This document shows, piece after piece, positions 1 through 4,428 of a DNA stretch of 7,530 bases. The DNA comes from an uncultured Bacilli bacterium (GTDB lineage Bacteria; Bacillota_I; Bacilli_A; RF39; UBA660): the NCBI GenBank assembly GCA_947623855.1, contig CANQHW010000057.1:1-7530 (forward strand), in the 5' to 3' direction. Made by a program: the position numbers and the translations under genes. Every line of letters begins with the position of its first letter. Positions within the stretch are counted from its first letter, which is position 1. The notes beneath the pieces were generated by a model. The model had not been told where the DNA came from, did not search any database, and saw only the letters and a list, made by a program, of their open reading frames with translations.

Positions 1-177
1 GTTGATAACTATCAATTTATTCACTTAAATTATAAAAATGATGATCATAATCTTTTTAAAGCCATTATTAAAAATATAAATAATAATAAGTATATTGATT
101 ATTCTAATTTTAAAATTAATATCTATGCTAACAAAGAAAATATTAGTATTCTTAAAAATAATCAAGAGAATAATTAA
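1..177 (+). CDS. C-terminal end of an unidentified protein (partial, 5' truncated by window)
   Basis: Frame 1 is open from the first base to a TAA at 175-177 and gives the last 58 residues of a protein. The other two forward frames hit stop codons almost at once. The tail is rich in Asn, Lys, Ile and Tyr (it ends ISILKNNQENN), with no membrane segment, Cys motif or catalytic signature that I can recognise. A strong hairpin terminator begins 8 nt after the stop, which supports this being a real gene end rather than a chance open frame. I cannot assign a function; the diagnostic part lies upstream of the window. Confidence 0.65.
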   Translation, partial: VDNYQFIHLNYKNDDHNLFKAIIKNINNNKYIDYSNFKINIYANKENISILKNNQENN

Positions 178-184
178 GCATGTT

Positions 185-213
185 AAAAGACTTTCAAGGG
201 CGAAAGTCTTTTT
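185..213. terminator. Rho-independent terminator, probably bidirectional
   Basis: An 11-bp perfect stem (AAAAGACTTTC at 185-195 pairs with 202-212) with a 6-nt loop is followed on the + strand by a T-run, as expected for the end of the gene stopping at 177. On the minus strand the same stem is followed by TTTT and lies directly after the stop codon (215-217) of the membrane-protein gene, so it probably serves both convergent transcripts. Confidence 0.85.
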
Positions 214-214
214 A

Positions 215-1057
215 TTAGACAGTTAGTTCTTGAGCAAAACTTAGGAATTCTTCTATTTCCATATTTTGACCTCTTAAATTATAAGTAATTCCATCATAAA
301 CAAAGTATAATTCATTAGTTTTACTGTGTCCTATACCTTTAGCATCTTCCTCTAAATAAGTAGGACCGACATCATAATATATTGCGGTTACTCCGAGATT
401 TTCTAACACCACTTTTTGATAATTGTTTTTCCAATCCATTTCCGCAATATACCCAAACCAATAATCCGTAAGTAAAGTATCATCATCAAAATTTTTGGTA
501 TAAATAGCAGCACTTAATTCAACCGTTTTTTGTTTTACATGTTGTTCATATTGGGATGTAAATTCACTATCATCCCTATCTTTGTATATAGTTTCATACC
601 CTATACCAATTCTAGAAACATAACTATCTTTATTATTACCCCCAGTTAATATATAACTAGCTTTTTTATCTTTATATTTTAATAATTTTACTCCTATTTC
701 TTTTTCGACCTCAGTTATATCTAAATAAGCACTTTCAATATCAACAGTATTATAACTACCTTCTTGATCGATGTATCTTTCTAACTTAGTATTATCAAAA
801 TTAGTTATCTTAGATGTTACATTGACATCAGTTTCTTCTGGTATATTTTGACTTGTTTGATCTTTCGTCCACGATTTAAAGAAAGCACTTATCTCTTCGG
901 CATAAACACTAGTTAAAGAAACTAAACCTATTACTCCTAAAATAATAAGAGCATAGCTTAATTTAAAACTTTTCTTATTATTTATTTTTTCATAAATTTT
1001 TTCTTTTACTTCATCTCTTACTTGATATTCATTAAAACTTTTTTGATATTTATTCAT
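215..1057 (-). CDS. Single-pass membrane protein, probable anti-sigma factor of the adjacent ECF sigma
   Basis: This is a 280-residue protein. It has a short basic/charged N-terminal part (about residues 1-31), one hydrophobic segment (about 33-52, ALIILGVIGLVSLTSVYA) and a long polar domain of roughly 225 residues predicted outside the membrane. That is the usual shape of anti-sigma factors encoded directly behind ECF sigma genes in Firmicutes, where the cytosolic N-terminus holds the sigma factor and the outer domain senses envelope conditions. The short N-terminal part followed by a Tyr-Ala-Glu-Glu-Ile exit from the membrane segment resembles the layout of DUF4179-type sigma-linked proteins, but I see no diagnostic motif such as the zinc-binding HxxxCxxC of ZAS-type anti-sigmas. 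The start is 2 nt after the sigma stop, with an AGGAGG inside the end of the sigma gene, so the two should be translationally coupled. The anti-sigma role is inferred from shape and context. Confidence 0.75.
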   Translation of the reverse strand: MNKYQKSFNEYQVRDEVKEKIYEKINNKKSFKLSYALIILGVIGLVSLTSVYAEEISAFFKSWTKDQTSQNIPEETDVNVTSKITNFDNTKLERYIDQEGSYNTVDIESAYLDITEVEKEIGVKLLKYKDKKASYILTGGNNKDSYVSRIGIGYETIYKDRDDSEFTSQYEQHVKQKTVELSAAIYTKNFDDDTLLTDYWFGYIAEMDWKNNYQKVVLENLGVTAIYYDVGPTYLEEDAKGIGHSKTNELYFVYDGITYNLRGQNMEIEEFLSFAQELTV

Positions 1058-1059
1058 TA

Positions 1060-1524
1060 TTATTCCTCCTTTAAGATATCTTTTAATTTTTCTCTATTTC
1101 TAAATAAACGTTGTTTTACAGTAGTTTCTTTCATATTTAAAATATTTGCTATTTCTTTTACTTTATAATTCTCATAATAATATAAATGAATTATTAAACG
1201 ATCTTGTTTTGGTAATAAAAAGATACTATGTAATACATCGTTATTGTGAGAATTAGCTTTAATACTTTCTTCTTCATTATTTATAAATAATCTTACTTTT
1301 CTTTTATAATAAGAGAAAAGATTAGTTTTACATTCATTAATAGTTACTTTTATTAACCAGTTTTTAAGATATTCTTCACTAGTAATTTTTTTTAAATTCT
1401 TATGTAGTTTTAAAAAGACATTTTGGACTATATCTTCGGCATCTATGGGGTTTTTAAGATAACTTATGGCTAGATGGTAGACCATATTTTTGTACTGTTC
1501 ATATATATTATCAAACTCTATCAT
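1060..1524 (-). CDS. ECF-family RNA polymerase sigma factor
   Basis: This 154-residue protein has the two-domain layout and usual length of extracytoplasmic-function sigma-70 factors. Region 2 spans about residues 5-70: the YEQYKNMVYHLAISYL helix, the acidic core-binding stretch DAEDIVQNVFLKL at 28-40, and the -10 recognition part around NWLIKVTINECKT. Region 4 spans about 95-150 with a helix-turn-helix at about 119-142 (YKVKEIANILNMKETTVKQR) for -35 recognition. The linker carries no extra domain. It is the first gene of a two-gene unit with a membrane protein that probably sequesters it. An AGAGGAG ribosome site (1530-1536) stands 5 nt before the ATG. The upstream TGTAACC-N16-AGTA element resembles ECF promoters and suggests autoregulation. 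Family assignment is firm; the stress signal and regulon cannot be read from the window. Confidence 0.93.
   Translation of the reverse strand: MIEFDNIYEQYKNMVYHLAISYLKNPIDAEDIVQNVFLKLHKNLKKITSEEYLKNWLIKVTINECKTNLFSYYKRKVRLFINNEEESIKANSHNNDVLHSIFLLPKQDRLIIHLYYYENYKVKEIANILNMKETTVKQRLFRNREKLKDILKEE
1065..1070 (-). promoter_or_regulatory. Shine-Dalgarno site inside the sigma gene's last codons
   Basis: AGGAGG is read on the minus strand within the final codons of the sigma gene, 7 nt before the ATG of the membrane protein. The ribosome site overlaps the upstream coding region, which fixes the start at 1057 and predicts coupled synthesis of the sigma factor and its presumed inhibitor. Confidence 0.8.
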
Positions 1525-1558
1525 GTTTACTCCTCTTCTTGAGATATCTCACTAATAA

Positions 1559-1585
1559 TACTTTTTAAAAACGAAAATGGTTACA
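1559..1585 (-). promoter_or_regulatory. Candidate ECF-type (autoregulatory) promoter of the sigma/anti-sigma operon
   Basis: On the minus strand TGTAACC (1579-1585) is followed after 16 nt by AGTA (1559-1562). ECF promoters of Bacillus have an AAC-containing -35 (TGAAAC or TGCAAC) and a CGTA/CGTC-type -10 at about this spacing, so the match is good though not exact. A vegetative-looking TATAAT (minus strand, 1589-1594) lies just upstream and could provide basal expression, but it lacks a recognisable -35. Confidence 0.5.
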
Positions 1586-1604
1586 TTTATTATACTAAAC
1601 ATTT

Positions 1605-1638
1605 AAAAAAGAGTATATTTTTTTATTTATATACTCTT
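1605..1638 (-). terminator. Rho-independent terminator of the collagen-like gene
   Basis: A 10-bp perfect stem (1609-1618 with 1629-1638, AAGAGTATAT arm) with a 10-nt loop is followed on the minus strand by TTTTTT (1605-1610). It lies 12 nt past the stop codon of the collagen-like gene, and so separates that gene from the sigma operon promoter just downstream. Confidence 0.82.
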
Positions 1639-1650
1639 AAAAACTTTAAA

Positions 1651-2640
1651 TTAAGCAGCGGGAGTGGCAGTTGCTCCATCAAGTTTTTTAACAGTTAAGG
1701 TACCGTTGCTAAGGGTGAATGTTCCACTAGCGGTAGGAGTTACTGCTAAATCGATAACTGCTCCGGCATCTAAAGGAACTATTACTGATTTAGTAAATGT
1801 GGCTGGCGTAGCATTAGCAACATCTAAAGTAGAAGTACTAGCTGCAATAGCAGTGCCACCATTATTTGCAGAGACGGAAACATCACCAGCACCATCCGCA
1901 GTAGTAACGGTTAAGTTATAGGTAATTTCATAATCTCCAGCTTCAGTAATGGTAATTGTATTAGTTCCAGTTGTAGTATTTTTCGTTTCTAAAGCAGTTG
2001 GTAAGGTAACTTGAGTTTCAGCGGCAGCAGTAACTGTTTGAGTGGCGGCATTATATAAACCACCATAAGCTACCAATCCATCTGCTGGTCCGGTAGGTCC
2101 GGCAGGAATTCCTAGAGTTAACTCATAAGTATTAGGGTCATCTGGTAAAGCAGTTAAAGTAGCGGTAGCATCTTCACCACTTGGTAATTGGGTTACTGTA
2201 CCGGCGGTTAAAGTAACTGCTGGTCCGGTTGGTCCCGTAGGTCCAGTAGGTCCGGTTTCACCAGTTGGTCCCGTTGGACCGATATCCCCTGTAGGTCCGG
2301 TAGCTCCTGCCTCTCCGGTTGGTCCAGTTGGTCCTTCTGGAATACCAAAAGTAATTTCATATGAACCTTCTTCTCCTACTACTGGTGTAACAGTAGCGGT
2401 AGCGGGAATGCCACTATCTAAAGTGGTAACAGGTCCTGCGGTTAAAGTTACAACTGGTCCCGTAGGTCCGGTTGCTCCTGTCTCTCCAGTTGGTCCGGTT
2501 GGTCCCGTTGGACCCGTAGGACCTGTTGGCCCGATAGGACCGGTTGGTCCAGTGGAACCTCCAACTTGAGAAGATATGACCGCAATTAAACGATCAACAT
2601 CCAAGCAGCAACCACCACTGGTATATTGATTATTATTCAT
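1651..2640 (-). CDS. Collagen-like triple-helix repeat protein with BclA-like C-terminal domain
   Basis: This 329-residue protein starts with a short leader (1-30) holding a Cys-Cys pair at 11-12 and a hydrophobic stretch LDVDRLIAVISS. Gly-X-Y repeats, mostly Gly-Pro-Thr, occupy 31-62, 103-141 and briefly 181-186. Two related non-collagen modules of about 40 residues (63-102 and 142-180, each starting VTLTAG and ending GIP.GPTGP) break the helix. The C-terminal part, about 188-321, is Thr/Ala/Val-rich with alternating beta-type sequence (YGGLYNAATQTVTAAAETQVTLP, then TITEAGDYEITYNLTV). This resembles the trimerising jelly-roll head of BclA-family exosporium glycoproteins. No classical signal peptide or LPXTG anchor is visible, which is usual for spore-surface members. 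The high Thr content would suit O-glycosylation. AAGGAG (2649-2654) lies 8 nt before the ATG. Base composition is visibly richer in GC than the neighbours because of Gly/Pro codons. Whether it sits on spores or on the cell surface cannot be told here. Confidence 0.9.
   Translation of the reverse strand: MNNNQYTSGGCCLDVDRLIAVISSQVGGSTGPTGPIGPTGPTGPTGPTGPTGETGATGPTGPVVTLTAGPVTTLDSGIPATATVTPVVGEEGSYEITFGIPEGPTGPTGEAGATGPTGDIGPTGPTGETGPTGPTGPTGPAVTLTAGTVTQLPSGEDATATLTALPDDPNTYELTLGIPAGPTGPADGLVAYGGLYNAATQTVTAAAETQVTLPTALETKNTTTGTNTITITEAGDYEITYNLTVTTADGAGDVSVSANNGGTAIAASTSTLDVANATPATFTKSVIVPLDAGAVIDLAVTPTASGTFTLSNGTLTVKKLDGATATPAA
2101..2550 (-). repeat. Gly-X-Y coding repeats with a duplicated non-collagen module
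   Basis: Degenerate 9-bp units encoding Gly-Pro-Thr run at 2455-2550 (about 10 triplets) and 2218-2334 (13 triplets). They alternate with two homologous modules at 2335-2454 and 2101-2217. Synonymous codons vary between units (GGT, GGA and GGC with several Pro and Thr codons), so the DNA repeat is less regular than the protein repeat. Unit number could still vary between strains by slippage or recombination. Confidence 0.85.
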
Positions 2641-2715
2641 TAATTATACTCCTTTCTATAATATTTTATGTAAAAAGAGAAAATCTCTCCATTTAATTGG
2701 CCCTTAAAATTAGAT

Positions 2716-2740
2716 AAAAAAATTACCTAACGAGGTAATT
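2716..2740 (-). terminator. Rho-independent terminator of the XRE regulator gene
   Basis: AATTACCT (2721-2728) pairs with AGGTAATT (2733-2740) around a 4-nt loop. On the minus strand the stem runs straight into a T-run (2714-2720). The first two bases of the stem belong to the stop codon of the regulator gene (2739-2741), so the terminator is packed directly against it. Confidence 0.85.
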
Positions 2741-2957
2741 ATTCTTTAAAGAATTTGCCGATATCAATTTTTAAGACGACGGAAATATCATAAATTGTTT
2801 GAACAGAAAAATTTTTCGCTACTTTTAAAGATTCAATTTGGCGTATAAAATCGTGACTTAAATTTGCTTTCTCCGCTAACTGCGCTTGTGTTAAACCTTG
2901 TAACTTACGATACTTTTTAATATTTTTTCTTATTACATCATAAATGCTATTATTCAT
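2739..2957 (-). CDS. Small XRE/Cro-type helix-turn-helix transcriptional regulator
   Basis: This is a 72-residue protein made of almost nothing but an XRE (HTH_3) DNA-binding domain. Helix 1 includes VIRKNIKKYRKLQ; the helix-turn-helix follows at about 23-42 (TQAQLAEKANLSHDFIRQIE); the closing helices (SVQTIYDISVVLKID) complete the five-helix fold. There is no sensor or oligomerisation domain, as in phage-type and antitoxin-type repressors. I place the start at the ATG at 2957, because AAGGTGG (2963-2969) sits 5 nt upstream. An in-frame GTG at 2966 would add three residues but lies inside that ribosome site. The gene is divergent from the unknown gene at 3091, with a strong inverted repeat in between, the classic arrangement for a local repressor. 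The target is inferred. Confidence 0.88.
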   Translation of the reverse strand: MNNSIYDVIRKNIKKYRKLQGLTQAQLAEKANLSHDFIRQIESLKVAKNFSVQTIYDISVVLKIDIGKFFKE

Positions 2958-2962
2958 AAGTC

Positions 2963-2969
2963 CCACCTT
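2963..2969 (-). promoter_or_regulatory. Shine-Dalgarno site that decides the XRE gene start
   Basis: AAGGTGG on the minus strand stands 5 nt before ATG 2957 and contains the competing GTG codon (2964-2966). The GTG cannot have this site as its own ribosome site, and no other is evident further upstream. Confidence 0.7.
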
Positions 2970-2996
2970 AGTGCCATTATCTCATTTTAGGGTTGA

Positions 2997-3027
2997 AAAA
3001 TATGTTAGCTATTGGCTAACATATTTT
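2997..3027. promoter_or_regulatory. 13-bp perfect inverted repeat, candidate operator in the divergent XRE promoter region
   Basis: AAAATATGTTAGC (2997-3009) is mirrored exactly at 3015-3027 around a 5-nt centre (TATTG). The core TGTTAGC-N5-GCTAACA looks like a dimer-binding site. The right arm contains the CTAACA -35 of the plus-strand promoter, so a bound protein would block it. T-rich flanks also make it terminator-like on both strands, but no gene needs terminating here because the flanking genes diverge. An operator for the XRE protein is therefore the better reading, though unproven. Confidence 0.6.
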
Positions 3028-3045
3028 ATTTTTTTATGATATAAT
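3016..3045 (+). promoter_or_regulatory. Promoter of the 3091-4368 gene pair
   Basis: CTAACA (3016-3021, 4 of 6 to the -35 consensus) is followed 18 bp later by a perfect TATAAT (3040-3045) with an extended TG (TGATATAAT). An AGGAGG at 3080-3085 then lies 5 nt before the ATG at 3091. Confidence 0.65.
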
Positions 3046-3090
3046 AAAATTAAAGCAAAAAGTCAATATACCTAAGAATAGGAGGATTTT

Positions 3091-3453
3091 ATGAAAAAAT
3101 TTTATTCGCTATTAGAGAACGAGGAGTTAGTGGTTATAAATCCGAAAACAAAGAATGGTTTAGCTATTAAAAATAATAATGGTAAATTATATATAAAAGA
3201 GGTAGAAAATTTTGAAAAAGAAGATAATTTATTTATTACTTCGTTAGATTATAAAAAATTTAAACAATATTTGTTATTTGAAGATTATTATTTTACAAAA
3301 ATAAAAGAAACTAAAGATATAAAAGATTTAAATAAACTTAATAAAGTAATGAATAATTTGATTATAGAATTATTTGGAAAGAAGTATTATCAAAAGAATA
3401 TTGATATTATTAAAGAAGAATATCAAGTTATATCAACTTTTGAAAAAAATTAA
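3091..3453 (+). CDS. Unknown 120-residue protein, divergent from the XRE regulator
   Basis: I do not recognise this protein. It is Lys/Asn/Glu-rich with no signal peptide, membrane segment, Cys cluster or catalytic motif, and is probably cytosolic. The first half (FYSLLENEELVVINPKTKNGLAIKNNNGKLYIKEVENF) looks like beta strands joined by short turns; the second half is helical and charged (YKKFKQYLLFEDYYF, then DLNKLNKVMNNLIIELFGKKYY). A perfect AGGAGG stands 5 nt before the ATG, and an extended -10 promoter lies upstream overlapping a large dyad, so the gene is very likely real and regulated. The small XRE gene opposite could be its repressor, or the pair could be a toxin-antitoxin-like or phage-derived cassette; the sequence does not match a toxin fold known to me. 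A hydrolase gene follows 36 nt downstream. Confidence 0.8.
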   Translation: MKKFYSLLENEELVVINPKTKNGLAIKNNNGKLYIKEVENFEKEDNLFITSLDYKKFKQYLLFEDYYFTKIKETKDIKDLNKLNKVMNNLIIELFGKKYYQKNIDIIKEEYQVISTFEKN

Positions 3454-3470
3454 CTTCTTTATGATATAAT
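3440..3470 (+). promoter_or_regulatory. Internal promoter for the hydrolase gene
   Basis: A second perfect TGATATAAT (TATAAT 3465-3470) lies just behind the stop of the unknown gene. TTGAAA (3440-3445) can serve as a -35 at a long 19-bp spacing, which an extended -10 tolerates. The 13 bases TTTATGATATAAT (3458-3470) are identical to those at 3033-3045 in the upstream promoter. Confidence 0.55.
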
Positions 3471-3489
3471 CACTTTAGGAAGTGATGAT

Positions 3490-4368
3490 ATGGAGTTAGT
3501 AAAGGTCGGAGAAAATACTTACTATATTGATAATCCAACTAATATTGGAATATATAAAGAAGATAATGGGGTTTATTTAATTGATACGGGAAATGATAAA
3601 GATGCAGGTAGAAAGATTTTAAAAATCCTAGAAGAACAAAATTGGTCAGTTTTAGGAATCATTAATACTCACTCTAATGCTGATCATATAGGTGGTAATA
3701 AAATAATTCAAGATCGTACCCACTGCCCTATTTATGGTTATAATATCGAAAAAGCTATTACTGAGTTTCCTATTTTAGAACCATCTTTTCTTTATGGAGC
3801 TTATCCTTTTAAAGATTTACAAAATAAGTTTTTATTAGCTAAAGAATCGCAAGTTTTAAATATTCAAGATAATTTACCTGAATATTTAGAATACTTTCCT
3901 TTAAAAGGACACTTTTTTGATATGATTGGTATTAAAACAAAAGATAATGTTTATTTTTTAGGAGATGCTTTATTTAGTGAAGAAACTATTAATAAATATC
4001 ATATATTTTATATTTATAATGTACGGGAGTATTTAAATACTTTAGATTATCTAGCTACTTTAAAGGGAAGTCTTTTTATTCCTGCACATACTTCGGCGGT
4101 TAAAGATATAACTAATTTAATTAATTTAAATCGAAAGAAAATAAATGAAGTATGTGATACAATTCTTAGTTTTTGTAAAAATCCTATTACTTTAGAAGAA
4201 TTACAAGCAAAAATATTTAACAGATATAATTTAGTAATGAATTTAAATCAATATTATTTAATTGGGAGTACTATTAAAGCTTATTTATCGTATCTTTATG
4301 AGGAAGATAAATTAATTTATGAATTTAAAGATAATAAAATGTATTGGAAAATAAAAGATGAACTATGA
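3490..4368 (+). CDS. Metallo-beta-lactamase-fold hydrolase with probable C-terminal winged helix
   Basis: This 292-residue cytosolic protein has the MBL-fold order of motifs: the strand ending in LIDTG (30-34), the metal motif HSNADH at 61-66 in NTHSNADHIGGN, KGH at 139-141, LGDA with Asp159, and PAH with His200. The usual HxHxDH has Asn63 in place of its second His, so one zinc site may be altered or the site may hold another metal; the remaining ligands (His61, Asp65, His66, His141, Asp159, His200) are present. After residue 205 come about 85 residues that look like a winged helix (ITLEELQAKIF, then IKAYLSYLYEEDKLIYEFKDNKMYWKI), similar in placement to the winged-helix extension of LACTB2-type MBL proteins. 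The reaction is probably hydrolysis of an ester, thioester or phosphodiester, but the substrate cannot be told. AGGAAG (3477-3482) lies 7 nt before the ATG. The gene ends in TGA. Confidence 0.85.
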   Translation: MELVKVGENTYYIDNPTNIGIYKEDNGVYLIDTGNDKDAGRKILKILEEQNWSVLGIINTHSNADHIGGNKIIQDRTHCPIYGYNIEKAITEFPILEPSFLYGAYPFKDLQNKFLLAKESQVLNIQDNLPEYLEYFPLKGHFFDMIGIKTKDNVYFLGDALFSEETINKYHIFYIYNVREYLNTLDYLATLKGSLFIPAHTSAVKDITNLINLNRKKINEVCDTILSFCKNPITLEELQAKIFNRYNLVMNLNQYYLIGSTIKAYLSYLYEEDKLIYEFKDNKMYWKIKDEL

Positions 4369-4379
4369 ATTTAAATAGA

Positions 4380-4428
4380 AAAAAGATATAATTAAATCTT
4401 TCGCACTAAAGATAAATTATATCTTTTT
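4380..4428. terminator. Bidirectional terminator shared by two convergent genes
   Basis: A 14-bp perfect outer stem (4380-4393 with 4415-4428) encloses a second 6-bp stem (4396-4401 with 4408-4413) and a 6-nt loop. The outer arms end in A-run and T-run on either side, giving TTTTT on the + strand after the hydrolase gene and TTTTTT on the minus strand after the convergent gene. Much of the hairpin is also coding: it includes the last dozen or so codons and the stop of the minus-strand gene. Confidence 0.85.

Noticed and set aside
1589..1594. TATAAT on the minus strand as the main vegetative promoter of the sigma operon
   Set aside because: The hexamer is perfect, but no acceptable -35 is found 16-18 bp upstream and the preceding DNA is the terminator of the collagen gene. 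Mentioned only as possible basal promoter.
1664..1921. Open frame of 85 codons on the + strand
   Set aside because: It lies entirely inside the collagen-like gene on the opposite strand. Its Val/Ala-rich reading mirrors the Thr/Ala codons of that gene, and it has no ribosome site or promoter of its own.
2218..2550. Short tandem repeats that might be a CRISPR array or a DNA-level satellite
   Set aside because: The repeats are 9-bp in-frame Gly-Pro-Thr codon units with synonymous variation and no unique spacers, so they reflect collagen protein sequence.
2662..2670. CATAAAATA on the minus strand, resembling a sporulation (SigE/SigK) -10 for the collagen gene
   Set aside because: It fits CATAnnnTA, but I see no matching -35, and a transcript from it would start almost on the ribosome site. 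The promoter of the collagen gene remains unidentified.
2672..2688. Small hairpin with T-run upstream of the collagen gene (AGAGA-N3-TCTCT)
   Set aside because: The stem is only 5 bp with a 3-nt loop. The stronger hairpin at 2721-2740 already explains termination of the XRE gene, and there is no evidence for a leader attenuator.
2964..2966. GTG start for the XRE gene (three residues longer)
   Set aside because: The GTG is part of the AAGGTGG ribosome site of the ATG at 2957 and has no convincing site of its own.
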